Below, in pieces: positions 51,969-60,384 of a DNA stretch of 64,000 nt (position 1 is the stretch's first letter; each line of letters starts with the position of its first letter). The notes under the pieces were generated by a model that was not told where the DNA came from, did no database searches, and saw nothing but the letters and a program-made list of their open reading frames with translations. The DNA comes from Hymenobacter terrenus. Its GTDB lineage: Bacteria; Bacteroidota; Bacteroidia; Cytophagales; Hymenobacteraceae. Where the stretch lies: positions 58,794-122,793 of the forward strand of contig NZ_LATM01000016.1 of the NCBI RefSeq assembly GCF_000972495.1, read 5' to 3'. The position numbers were made by a program, and so were the translations under genes.

Positions 51969-53339
51969 ATGAGACGATTTGCTGTAGTTGTTGTAGTCGT
52001 TCTGACAAGCTGCCTATCCTTGATGGCACAAACCAATGCGGGTACTTCTGTAAGTAAAACGAAAATATCAGGGGATATAGACTTTATTGTTGGGAAATAC
52101 CAGCGGATACACCCAGTTCCCTATTTATATACCGACAGCTTATCCATCCTCAGAAAGTGTGACAGCCTGAAAGCAACCTTGCCCAATACCTTATCGACAG
52201 TCGAAGCAAAAAGGGCGTTGGGCAAAGTCGGCGCTTTTTTTAGTTTCGGCCATAGCACCCTGGACGAATTTAGTCTTATTAAAGATTCGACGAATCATTT
52301 CCCTTTCGCGGTTCGCATCGAAGGCACCCGGGCTTTTGTGGTCAAGAATTACACGAACGACTCTACCATCAGGAAAAATGACGAAATCATGCGCATTAAC
52401 GGTGTAAATACCGAAAACGTGGTGACGGAATTGATGCGTTGTAGCAGCTTTGAACGACCTGAAACAAAAGCATATTATATGGGTACGTATTTTAGTTATT
52501 ACCTTAGATTCTATTACGAGTGGCATTCGGCCTTGTTCAAACTAAGCATTAAAAACCAGGCTGGGGAAGTGAAGAACTATACGCTGGCCCGCATCCAACC
52601 CAAAGAAAAAAAGGCTTTCCAAGATTACAATTTGTATTTCAAAGAGCCTTCTGTAGCGGTGATGAAAATTTCCATATTTCGAAACCGAAAGAAATTCAAG
52701 AACTTTCTTAGAAGCTCTTTCGACAGCCTGAAAAAAAATAAAACGAAAAAATTGCTGATTGACCTGAGGGGCAATCCGGGCGGCAACTCAGACCTGGTCT
52801 GGGATTTGGCTGCCTACCTCACCAACAACGAAATATCGGTGGAGGGGGCCGGCATTATCAAGACGAGTACCGAAAGCAAAAAACAGAACAGGAAAGCGTA
52901 CATCAAGTGGTACATGTACCCGGTATATCCGTTTGTTTATCTGATTTCGGATGCCCGTCCGCTTTTCTTCAAAAAGGACGGTGCCGTAACGGTGTATAGG
53001 GAAGAGAAAAAGAAACCACGTCGCGTTGGTGAACTATTCAAAGGGCAGGTCTTTGTGTTGGTGGACAGGGGCACCTACTCAACGGCCTCGTTACTGACCT
53101 CCAGTTTTCAGTGCCATAACATTGCCCGGATTGTCGGCGTTGGCACGGGCGAACCCGTGATTGGTGATGGCAATGCCGTTTCGGTGCAACTGCCAAACAC
53201 TAAGTATAAGTTTGATATAGGCACTGAGGTATTTTATAACGCTTGTTACCGAAATGCCGACTCGAATAGGATGCTTATTCCAGATATCAATAGCAGTGGA
53301 ATTGATGATTTGCTAAAGCGTCTGGAACATCAACAGTAA
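51969..53339 (+). CDS. S41 (C-terminal processing peptidase-like) protease, secreted
   Basis: 456 aa with signal peptide MRRFAVVVVVVLTSCLSLMAQ (a Cys at 15 might also allow lipidation, but the -AQ cut is better). LRGNPGGNSDLV near 265-276 and LVDRGTYSTASLLTSSFQ with the nucleophile Ser371 are the S41 signatures. A PDZ-like segment precedes (IRKNDEIMRINGVNTENVV). GC is clearly lower than that of neighbours, implying transfer. A TACTTTCG at about 51928 is close to the -7 consensus. Typical CTP enzymes trim exported proteins. Confidence 0.85.
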   Translation: MRRFAVVVVVVLTSCLSLMAQTNAGTSVSKTKISGDIDFIVGKYQRIHPVPYLYTDSLSILRKCDSLKATLPNTLSTVEAKRALGKVGAFFSFGHSTLDEFSLIKDSTNHFPFAVRIEGTRAFVVKNYTNDSTIRKNDEIMRINGVNTENVVTELMRCSSFERPETKAYYMGTYFSYYLRFYYEWHSALFKLSIKNQAGEVKNYTLARIQPKEKKAFQDYNLYFKEPSVAVMKISIFRNRKKFKNFLRSSFDSLKKNKTKKLLIDLRGNPGGNSDLVWDLAAYLTNNEISVEGAGIIKTSTESKKQNRKAYIKWYMYPVYPFVYLISDARPLFFKKDGAVTVYREEKKKPRRVGELFKGQVFVLVDRGTYSTASLLTSSFQCHNIARIVGVGTGEPVIGDGNAVSVQLPNTKYKFDIGTEVFYNACYRNADSNRMLIPDINSSGIDDLLKRLEHQQ

Positions 53340-53464
53340 AACTATCAATCAAGTCTGTTCATCCCTCGGAGGTCCTGACGCTGCTACGGCGCTACCTACC
53401 GCCGAGCGACCCGCTCCTGGATTATGGCTGCGGCTACGACCGCTCCTTCCATGAACTGCAAGCG

Positions 53465-53677
53465 GTGGACCTGCTTCTCAACGGCTGCTACGACCTGCTG
53501 GAGCGGGGCTACCCCGAGCTGCAGCCCCTCTTCGACAAGTACGCGCCGCCCATGTCGGCGGAAGAGGATGCCGAGGCCGAACGGCAAACCGCCGAGGCCA
53601 TGAAGCAGCTGTTTGCCACCAGGCACCAGAAACCGACGAAAGAAGCCAGCGCCAAGGGCAGCAGCAGGGGTAAGTAG
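53465..53677 (+). CDS. small hypothetical protein or remnant, 70 aa
   Basis: GTG start at 53465. The same frame is open upstream to about 53340 and reads VLTLLRRYLPPSDPLLDYGC there, including an LDYGCG motif seen in SAM methyltransferases, so this may be the tail of a larger lost gene. The end is MSAEEDAEAERQTAEAMKQL then a Lys-rich tail. No family assigned. Confidence 0.4.
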   Translation: MDLLLNGCYDLLERGYPELQPLFDKYAPPMSAEEDAEAERQTAEAMKQLFATRHQKPTKEASAKGSSRGK

Positions 53678-53880
53678 GGGCTCATGCTACCTCATACGCG
53701 CCAAGTAGGCTGAACGGCTGATGTGGTAATGGGGGCGCTGCCTGGCGCTTCGTTCCGGGCCCGCGTTGGAAACGCGAACCCAGGCGGCAGCGCGTGGGAG
53801 ATGCGCGCCAGCTGGGTGACTCTGACGGGGGCGGGCAGGCGGCAGTACTTGCCCAAGCCAGCGTAGCGGCGGGCACGGCC

Positions 53881-53972
53881 AAACAGCGTGTTTGGGCAAA
53901 ACATCGTCTTCACGCCAAACAGTGTGTTTTGGTCCGTGCAGCGTGTTTTGGTAGAAACAGGGCCCATTAGGG
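53881..53972. repeat. tandem repeat of about 19 bp, four units
   Basis: Units start at 53881, 53898, 53917 and 53936 and resemble aaacagtgtgttttggtcc. The last unit runs into the 21-bp array. Confidence 0.65.
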
Positions 53973-54140
53973 GATTTGCGGGGCCCATGGACCGATTTAC
54001 AAGGGCCATGCAGCGGTTTGCGGGATCCATGCGGCGATTTACAAGGCCCACGTGCCGATTTGCGGGGGCCATGTGGGGATTTGCGGGGCCCATGGATGGA
54101 TTTGCGGGGGCCACGTACGGATTTGCGGGGCCCATGCGCG
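53973..54140. repeat. 21-bp tandem array, eight units, 17 conserved + 4 variable bases
   Basis: Eight consecutive units start at 53973, 53994, 54015, 54036, 54057, 54078, 54099 and 54120. The first 17 bases are conserved (consensus gatttgcggggcccatg, with an acaag variant in two units), while the last four differ in nearly every unit (gacc, cagc, cggc, tgcc, tggg, gatg, tacg, cgcg). All frames across it are open, so it is read as DNA structure, not protein. A ninth unit begins at 54141 and fades. Confidence 0.9.
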
Positions 54141-54272
54141 GGTTGGCGGCCTACTACGAGGGCTTAGCGGGGCCGGTGGGGGCATGCGCGGGCGGCTTGT
54201 TTATGGCGGTCCTTTCACTACATTTGGCGCGGCCGCGCTACGGTGGCGCGGATGCTTATACTCAGTGGAATA

Positions 54273-55025
54273 ATGGCAACAACTACCGCAGCAACGACCC
54301 GACTTTTCCGGTGCCGGCTCGAAGAACTGGGTCCGCTCAATAACATGGTGCTGGCCATGTTCGAGACGGACCAACAAGATTTTGGCAAGGCTTCGCCCGA
54401 TTATGCGGACGCGGCTTACCTCCAGGAGTGGACGGTGAGGCAGGCGGCCTTCACGGCGCTGGTGCCCACGGGCCTGCGCCAGGCGTCGGCGAAGGAGGTG
54501 ACCCGGACGATGACGGAGGTATCGAAGAGCCTGCGCGACCCGCTGAACTGGCTGAACATCCGGCTGAACCGGGCCGAAAAGAAAGGGGGCCTCTCGGTCA
54601 GCGTTGCTGATTTTGGGCTGGGCAAGGTGCGCAACGAAATCACGACCCGCGACATGGAAGGCCTCGACGGGGCCCTGAGCTACCTGCTGAAACTGCTGGC
54701 CGTGCCCGCCAACCAGGCGGCCCTCGCGGCCCAGGGTCACTCGGCCGCCGACACGCAAGGCTTCGTGGCCGCGCAGCAGCAGCTCAGCGCCTTCAACACG
54801 GACCAGAACAGCAGCCTCAACGCTACGCTTGAACTCACGGATGAGAACATCAAGGCGGGTAATGCGCTCTGGGAGTACATCGTGGACGTGCTGGGCACGG
54901 GGACGCTGCTATATAAGGAAACCAATCCCAAAAAGGCGAAGACGTATGCGGTGGCGACGCTGCTGAAGCGGATTCGGAAGGAGAACAGCAGCACATTCGG
55001 GATAACACCGAATCCTACGACGTAG
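54273..55025 (+). CDS. helical hypothetical protein downstream of the 21-bp array
   Basis: 250 aa from the ATG at 54273 (a GTG/ATG at 54243/54252 in frame is possible). It is soluble and mostly helical with many Gln, Ala, Leu and Asn: LEELGPLNNMVLAMFETDQQ, SLRDPLNWLNIRLNRAEKKG, GLDGALSYLLKLLAVPANQAAL, NPKKAKTYAVATLLKRIRKE. I recall similar proteins in other Cytophagales but no function for them. It is preceded by the minisatellites and followed by a strong terminator. Confidence 0.7.
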   Translation: MATTTAATTRLFRCRLEELGPLNNMVLAMFETDQQDFGKASPDYADAAYLQEWTVRQAAFTALVPTGLRQASAKEVTRTMTEVSKSLRDPLNWLNIRLNRAEKKGGLSVSVADFGLGKVRNEITTRDMEGLDGALSYLLKLLAVPANQAALAAQGHSAADTQGFVAAQQQLSAFNTDQNSSLNATLELTDENIKAGNALWEYIVDVLGTGTLLYKETNPKKAKTYAVATLLKRIRKENSSTFGITPNPTT

Positions 55026-55043
55026 GGTTAGGAGGGGAACGGG

Positions 55044-55075
55044 AACGGCCCCGCTGCGAGTGCAGCGGGGCCGTT
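55044..55075 (+). terminator. rho-independent terminator
   Basis: A perfect 14-bp stem (aacggccccgctgc / gcagcggggccgtt) followed by ttttttt. It also faces the end of the minus-strand HEPN gene. Confidence 0.95.
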
Positions 55076-55106
55076 TTTTTTGCAAAGTAATAATCTTGTA
55101 AATTAG

Positions 55107-56045
55107 TTAAAAGTCAAGCTCTGGGGTATACCATGATACGGGCACGCCTAATTCAGTGGATTGAACAACAGAAAACCCTTCCCTTTTTGCACGTAATAAA
55201 CAGTCGTTTTTTAGATCTTCAAAGTCAATGCTCACTTTGAGAGCCCGAGAGTTGTTCTCTTTTAATTCTCGCCATTTGCTATCGCTACCTTGTCTAAGGT
55301 ATCTTAATTGAACTTGATTCCCCGCCAGTTTTTTCTTTTTTAAATAATCCTGGTCTTTTATACTTATAAGTTTCAAAGCCTTTGAAACCAATAGGTCATA
55401 TGCTAGGCAGAATGAAATAGATTCGTTTTTATATGCTTTTAATTCGCTATACTCTGTATTTGTATTAATTCGATGAGCTGCTGTATGCCTTCTCTTGGTC
55501 GCATTCTCAAAGGCTTGCTTTGGAGCTAATATACCTAAACCTAGTCTCGTAACTATTCCACTTAATGAGTTCCAAGGGCTTTCTATCCTAAAAGCCACTA
55601 ATACATCTTCTATTTCTTTGGAAGAAAGGTTAGTATAGCTATTCGCAAAAGCAATTTTGGATATTTTAAAAGGATTTGACATTGTGCTAGCTATCAGTTG
55701 GGAGTGATGCTGATAAAAAGCTGAAACATGTGCTTTATCTATGAAGTTTGATTGAAATCGCATTGCATCAATTACACCTTCAATTGCTGCTGTTTTCAGG
55801 CCTTCTGGCAATTCTTCGAAAGGCGTAAGACCATTACCAATTTTTTCTAAAATCTCTCCGGTCCTTTCTTTCACAAATTCTTCGACCATGGCAAAACCTG
55901 AAACAGCTAAGCCATTCCTTAAAAATCTAGCTCGTTCATTATGCTTTCTGTCAACAATAGGATCTTTAGATGTTATATCGTTTGATTCTAAGGCATAAGA
56001 AAAGGCTGAAATGCTTTCATATAATGCTTGTCTTGCTGAGCTCAT
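55107..56045 (-). CDS. HEPN-domain protein (MAE_28990/MAE_18760-like)
   Basis: 312 aa, cytosolic. The C-terminal half holds the HEPN nuclease signature R-x4-H: Arg186 and His191 in KRRHTAAHRIN. The N-terminal half is helical (LRNGLAVSGFAMVEEFVKERTGEIL). HEPN proteins are ribonucleases or tRNA/mRNA interferases in many toxin-antitoxin and abortive-infection systems. Its start codon shares one base with the stop of the upstream DUF262 gene (TAATG), so translation is coupled. The gene is strongly AT-rich against its surroundings. Confidence 0.8.
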   Translation of the reverse strand: MSSARQALYESISAFSYALESNDITSKDPIVDRKHNERARFLRNGLAVSGFAMVEEFVKERTGEILEKIGNGLTPFEELPEGLKTAAIEGVIDAMRFQSNFIDKAHVSAFYQHHSQLIASTMSNPFKISKIAFANSYTNLSSKEIEDVLVAFRIESPWNSLSGIVTRLGLGILAPKQAFENATKRRHTAAHRINTNTEYSELKAYKNESISFCLAYDLLVSKALKLISIKDQDYLKKKKLAGNQVQLRYLRQGSDSKWRELKENNSRALKVSIDFEDLKNDCLLRAKREGFSVVQSTELGVPVSWYTPELDF

Positions 56046-57106
56046 TACTTAACTTTTAAAACCTCAACAATTCTTTCCACTCTATATTTTATCCTTCTAT
56101 TTTGATTCGTTGCTTGCCTAACTGCCTCATCGAATGCAATATCATCAAAAAGCAATTTTGTATCAGTTGTTATTTTAGTGGCGTTTTTTATTGCACGGAG
56201 CAACTCAGCATCTGTAAGTCCATCAACTGCTATCATCTCAGCATCATACATGCCAGATATGAATTGATCACGCCATATATTTGCATAAGGCCTTTTAAAA
56301 GCATTATCTCCCCATATCTGCTCACATGCTTCGATTGCTCGCTTAAAACCCATCTCTAAAGAATTAACTGTTTGTTTATTTGCATGCTGATTTTTGGCCA
56401 TAAACAGGTCCATACCTACCCGAAAATCACCTGAAAATGTACGCCATCTCTCACGAAGCATAAAGAAACGCAAAACTGTTTCAGCATCAGTCATTAACTT
56501 GTAACCTGCTGATTTATCATCTTTGATCTTCAGCTGTTGCTTCAAAAAAGTGTTTTCAGCAAGCTTATATATTGAATCATTTAAATTTCCTCTAAATGCG
56601 ACTTTCCTTAACTCTTGAGGCTGCATACTTTCACCTCCCTTATTAAGGCGAGTAAAAACTTCAAACTTTAACGTTGGATCGGATTGCTTTAAAATTGTAA
56701 TAACCCTCATATACGGCCTGACCTCCAGAGCATTTTGCATCTCTTTTGGTAGATCTTTAAAATACAGACCTTCCACTTCATTAAATGACTCCAACTTACT
56801 TAATGCTAATTCATTGGTTAAAAATGAGTGAATAGCTGTTATACGTTGCTTACCATCAACTACGGAATATTTACCAAATTCGTCTTCTGCTAAATACACG
56901 GGAGGAACAGGCACATTTAGCAAAAAAGATTCTATCAAAGCAGATTTCTTTTGGTTATCCCAGCGCTCACGCCTTTGATAAGATGGATCAATATCAATTG
57001 CCGATCTGCTTACCATATTCGCAATTGTGCCAAGCGAAAGATCAGATGCTTGCAAGACAAGCCTATCTTGAGCTTTTAAAAATTTTGCAAGAACTGATGT
57101 GCTCAT
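56045..57106 (-). CDS. DUF262 (ParB/Srx-like) protein, no HNH domain
   Basis: 353 aa. The DUF262 core is clear: IDPSYQRRERWDNQKKSALIESFLLNVPVPPVYL at 39-72 and the nucleotide-binding loop VVDGKQRITAI with DGKQR at 84-88 (the usual form is DGQQR). FEVFTRLNKGG and ELRKVAFRG follow. Unlike GmrSD there is no C-terminal DUF1524 HNH domain; the protein ends after a helical region. DUF262 domains bind or hydrolyse nucleotides in anti-phage restriction of modified DNA. It heads a two-gene operon with the HEPN gene. AT-rich. Confidence 0.85.
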   Translation of the reverse strand: MSTSVLAKFLKAQDRLVLQASDLSLGTIANMVSRSAIDIDPSYQRRERWDNQKKSALIESFLLNVPVPPVYLAEDEFGKYSVVDGKQRITAIHSFLTNELALSKLESFNEVEGLYFKDLPKEMQNALEVRPYMRVITILKQSDPTLKFEVFTRLNKGGESMQPQELRKVAFRGNLNDSIYKLAENTFLKQQLKIKDDKSAGYKLMTDAETVLRFFMLRERWRTFSGDFRVGMDLFMAKNQHANKQTVNSLEMGFKRAIEACEQIWGDNAFKRPYANIWRDQFISGMYDAEMIAVDGLTDAELLRAIKNATKITTDTKLLFDDIAFDEAVRQATNQNRRIKYRVERIVEVLKVK

Positions 57107-57412
57107 AATTAATTCTTCGATAAAAAACTCTCAGGAACAAGCCTGCTTGAAAAGAGTGTTGTGACAAATACTACCTAAATATATTTTATAGTAGTAGGCC
57201 TAACGTGTGCAAGCTACATACTTGCCATTACATCAACTAATAGTTACCATAAATAAAAATTGAGGTTGAACTGAGTTCCTCTTTTTAGGTTAGTAATGTA
57301 GGCTTCACGGGACGCTCGCGGGCTAGGCCAATTCATAGCCGACATGGATGTGGCGGCACAAGCTACTCCGCTTCTTGAGAAGCAGCTACTGGGAACGGCT
57401 CTATAGCTCTAA
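57107..57412. other. AT-rich region upstream of the DUF262 gene
   Basis: About 300 bp, the first half markedly AT-rich (taaatatattttatagtagt near 57178) and holding the operon's promoter region; no gene seen. Confidence 0.4.
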
Positions 57413-57571
57413 TTACAGGGCCAAGGCCTTGAATATCTCGGCCAGAGTGCGGAGGTTGCGAATTTGGCTGAAGCAGGTGGTGAGCCGTTGTTTACCAACC
57501 AGAATGTATGTTCCCCGCTCGCGGGCCATGTCTTGGGCCTGCCTGTAGCTGGCTTCATCGTTGAGGAAGTG
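57413..57571 (-). pseudogene. C-terminal fragment of an unknown gene
   Basis: On the minus strand a frame of 52 codons reads HFLNDEASYRQAQDMARERG, then TYILVGKQRLTTCFSQIRNL and RTLAEIFKALAL before a TAA. It looks like real coding sequence (charged, non-repetitive) but has no start; a second frame just upstream (LTRQNINYLFRNEAAP) suggests a frameshift. I cannot name the family. It marks the boundary of the AT-rich HEPN/DUF262 insert. Confidence 0.45.
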
Positions 57572-57632
57572 GCTGGGGCTGCTTCATTTCTGAAGAGGTA
57601 ATTGATGTTCTGACGGGTAAGTCAGCCCATTT

Positions 57633-58247
57633 TTACTTCACCGGAAACTGGTGGGGCAGCCCCACCGAATCGGGCCGCCAGCCCAGTTCCCGGCGGGCTC
57701 TAGCCCGCAGCGCCGTTTCGTACACCTGCTCGTTAAGCATATCCAGACTTGCAGCAAATATATTACCGGTGCGTCGGCCGGTTTTCTCTAGCAGCAAATA
57801 ACTGTGATGCCCCAGCCAATGCCATTGCTCTGGTATTGTATCTGCCCGAGGTGAACCGTACCGAGCCGATAAGTGGTGGAGCAATTCGGTATAAGCTGTG
57901 GGTGATTTCAAGGTTGCATCAACGCCAATGAAGCGCCCAAGCCGGAACCAGTAGGTGAGTGGCACTCGTACTCCCGCCAGCGTAGTGGTATCGCCGGGGC
58001 GGCTGTAGAGGTGCGTCGTGCGCCAACGCTTACCAATGCCCCTAATTCTTACGAACTTTTTGTCAAAGCCCGCTATCTGTTCGATGCGTGCCCCAAACTG
58101 CAGGCCACCCACGCCGTTGGTTTCGTCCAACGCGAGAGTCGGCGGACTTTGCGTAGGCATAGCTGCTATTGGTAAGACGGCAAGAGCCAGCAAGAGTGCG
58201 GTGCGGGAGGCGCGCAGTAATGGCATGTGAATCAAACGTTGCAGCAT
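57633..58247 (-). CDS. exported hypothetical protein
   Basis: 204 aa from the ATG at 58247 (58226 is an equally good start; further upstream codons overlap the neighbouring gene and lack a signal). Signal peptide LLRASRTALLLALAVLPIAAMPTQ. The mature part is beta-rich: TNGVGGLQFGARIEQIAGFDK, GVRVPLTYWFRLGRFIGVDATL, YTELLHHLSARYGSPRADTI. The pattern FGA-x-lie-x(n)-LTYWF-x(n)-RYG resembles small exported proteins that measure or bind something, but no family is assigned. It follows the lipoprotein gene in the same direction. Confidence 0.6.
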   Translation of the reverse strand: MLQRLIHMPLLRASRTALLLALAVLPIAAMPTQSPPTLALDETNGVGGLQFGARIEQIAGFDKKFVRIRGIGKRWRTTHLYSRPGDTTTLAGVRVPLTYWFRLGRFIGVDATLKSPTAYTELLHHLSARYGSPRADTIPEQWHWLGHHSYLLLEKTGRRTGNIFAASLDMLNEQVYETALRARARRELGWRPDSVGLPHQFPVK

Positions 58248-58339
58248 GTAAGGGTATTGATAGGTTTCCCGGCCTACTTCTGTCCCGGAATCCTGATACC
58301 GCGCTCGGCGGCTACGTTCCGAATCAGTTCCTAGGGGCA

Positions 58340-58954
58340 TTAGCACGGGCTCCAAAACTCTACTTCTTGCAGGCGGCCTTTCTGGAATATCAGGTTTAAG
58401 TAAGTGTCCACTTGCTCTCCCTTATAGTAGAAGGGCAAGTTCATTACTTCACCTGGCCGGCCGATGGCTGGCGTCTCTGCTTGTTTAGCTGACTCGGGGA
58501 AGAAGCGGCGGACGTCCTCCAGGGTGGTGTTTTTATCGAGGACGAGCTTTCCGATTTTGCCCTGAAACTTGCCCGACGTAACATTAAATTTGTACAGCAT
58601 CGCCTGGCTGCCATTCACCTCGTACATCGTTTTGCCATAGTACCAGAAGTCTCCGTCTGGGCTATTCATGGGAATGTCTAGCTGGCTGCCGCACTCAACG
58701 GCTCCTTTGGCGATGCTATCTGGGCGACCGAGCTGGTTCTTTAGCTGTTTGGTGGTCTGTTGTACCCAGGGCTGGCCGTTGATGGTGACCATACTCAGCT
58801 CGATATGTTCTGAGGTATCTAGTTCGGGCTTAACTGGCTGTACTTTGGCGGGCTCCTGCCTGGCTGGCTGCGGGGCTGCGGCATCGGACTTGGGATTGCT
58901 TTGGCAGGCAGCCAGACAGAAGAGTATGGGAGCTAATGGCAAAAGGTGTTTCAT
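58340..58954 (-). CDS. hypothetical lipoprotein
   Basis: 204 aa. The lipobox is CLAAC (Cys17). A Pro/Ala/Gln-rich linker (20-45) leads to a globular part: LSMVTINGQPWVQQTTKQLKNQLGRPDSI, GDFWYYGKTMYEVNGSQAMLYKF and GKLVLDKNTTLEDVRRFFPESA. It ends in SPC. Probably outer-membrane anchored, facing the periplasm. Function unknown. It likely forms a transcription unit with the exported protein downstream. Confidence 0.75.
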   Translation of the reverse strand: MKHLLPLAPILFCLAACQSNPKSDAAAPQPARQEPAKVQPVKPELDTSEHIELSMVTINGQPWVQQTTKQLKNQLGRPDSIAKGAVECGSQLDIPMNSPDGDFWYYGKTMYEVNGSQAMLYKFNVTSGKFQGKIGKLVLDKNTTLEDVRRFFPESAKQAETPAIGRPGEVMNLPFYYKGEQVDTYLNLIFQKGRLQEVEFWSPC

Positions 58955-59009
58955 GGGGACTGACAGATATGCGTGCTACCTATAATATAGGTAATGAGAA
59001 ACGCAAGAA

Positions 59010-59097
59010 CGTCATGCGGAGCGTAGCGCAGCATTTCGCGTGTGGTAATAAATAATTACTCAAGCAAGCGAGATGCTGCGCTACGCTCCGCATGACG
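59010..59097. repeat. about 88-bp palindromic element (cgtcatgcggagcgtagcg...)
   Basis: The arms (cgtcatgcggagcgtagcgc / gcgctacgctccgcatgacg) are perfect for 20 bases and nearly so over 30; the centre is tgtggtaataaataattactc. A member of the same palindrome group with a different core. The surrounding 58955-59364 has no gene. Confidence 0.75.
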
Positions 59098-59364
59098 ACC
59101 TCTTGTCTGGCCCTCTCCCTGGAGAGGGGGAGCCTGACGAGTGTGGTGTAGTGGAGAAGGAGCCAACAACTTCCTGGTGCCTCAGTGGGGGCAGCAAAGA
59201 GTGGACAAGGCACTGAAAACGAAGCTCAATCAGGCGGCTGTTAGCCCACGTGAGGGCTGCCTCCGGCGGCGCCGGGTAACAATTTCATCACGGGCGCGGT
59301 ATGGCGCCATAGCGCACGGTTGCGTTGGATACTACGCTACCGGCAACTCAACGCAGCACTTTGT

Positions 59365-60348
59365 ATGCATTCTTCCTCCATTCTTTCGATTGCCCTACTC
59401 GCGGCCAGTGGCCTGGTTTTGTTTCTCTATGCCGTGAGCCGGCTCGCGCTGGCCCTGCGCCACGTGGCTGGCGAGCGGGTGAAGGGTGCCCTCGACCGTT
59501 TTACCAAAACCGTTCCGGCGGCTATTCTGACCGGCACGGTGGTCACCACTCTATTGGATTCCTCGTCGGTGGTCATCATTCTGGCCATTGCGCTGGTGAG
59601 CTCGGGGGCGCTGCCGTTCCGTAATTCCCTGGGTGTGGTGCTGGGCGCCAACATCGGCACCACTATTTCCAGCCAGTTGTTCGCCTTCGACCTGGGGCAG
59701 TACGCGGTGGTGGCCATGCTGCCGGGCTTGCTGCTGCTGTCGCTCAGCAAGAAGCGCAATGGCCGTACGGCGGGGCGGGCGCTGTTTTGTTTCGGGCTGC
59801 TCTTTTTCAGCTTGTTTCTGATTGGTGAGGCCGCCGCCCCACTCAAGGAATACCGCGGCGTGGAGGCCTGGCTACTCAAGCTGGAAAGCCCCATTCGGGG
59901 CGCTGGGGCCGGCGCCCTGCTGACCCTGGTCCTGCAGTCTTCGTCGGCCACGCTGGGCATGGTCATTAAGCTGGCCGGCAAGGGCCTGGTCACGCTGCCC
60001 GCCGGGGTGGCCGTGATGCTGGGGGCCGAGCTGGGCACCTGCTCCGATACGCTGTTGGCCACGATTGGGCGGGGACGTCCGGCCCTCAAAACGGGGCTGT
60101 TTCACTTGTTTTTCAACATCATATCCATCAGCCTGGGCCTGCTGCTGATTGAGCCATTCACGGCGCTGGTGCTACGGCTCGCCGGTGAGAACGACGTCGA
60201 CCGGCAGATTGCGCACGCTCACGTCCTGTTCAACGTCACGGGCGTGCTCCTGTTTGCGCCCTTGGTGCCGCTTTGCCAGCGCGCGCTCGACGCCTGGCTT
60301 CCCGAGGAGAAGCCCGCGGCCAAACCCGCGCCCGTTCGGGCGGTTTAA
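59365..60348 (+). CDS. Na/Pi-cotransporter family membrane protein
   Basis: 327 aa from the ATG at 59365. Two inverted repeats of the Na/Pi-II fold: first TKTVPAAILTGTVVTTLLDSSSVVIILAIALV, second LTLVLQSSSATLGMVIKLAGKGL, with the QSSSA-type substrate motif changed to DSSSV in the first. GLLFFSLFLIGEAAAPLKEY and GVAVMLGAELGTCSDTLLATIGRG are further signatures. About eight membrane segments. It probably imports phosphate with sodium; the C-terminal PhoU-like domain found in longer homologues is absent. Confidence 0.9.
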   Translation: MHSSSILSIALLAASGLVLFLYAVSRLALALRHVAGERVKGALDRFTKTVPAAILTGTVVTTLLDSSSVVIILAIALVSSGALPFRNSLGVVLGANIGTTISSQLFAFDLGQYAVVAMLPGLLLLSLSKKRNGRTAGRALFCFGLLFFSLFLIGEAAAPLKEYRGVEAWLLKLESPIRGAGAGALLTLVLQSSSATLGMVIKLAGKGLVTLPAGVAVMLGAELGTCSDTLLATIGRGRPALKTGLFHLFFNIISISLGLLLIEPFTALVLRLAGENDVDRQIAHAHVLFNVTGVLLFAPLVPLCQRALDAWLPEEKPAAKPAPVRAV

Positions 60349-60384
60349 CCGTATGAATTCTTTCGAATCAAGCGGCAAAAAGCA

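Noticed and set aside
53881..54140. CRISPR array
   Set aside because: Units are 19-21 bp with at most 4 variable bases, much too short for spacers, and no cas genes are present.
53692..54343. Repeat-containing proteins (GPANP- or FAGPM-type heptads) from the 21-bp array
   Set aside because: All three + frames and the minus frame are open because 21 is a multiple of 3 and the units lack stops; there is no start, signal or conserved flank.
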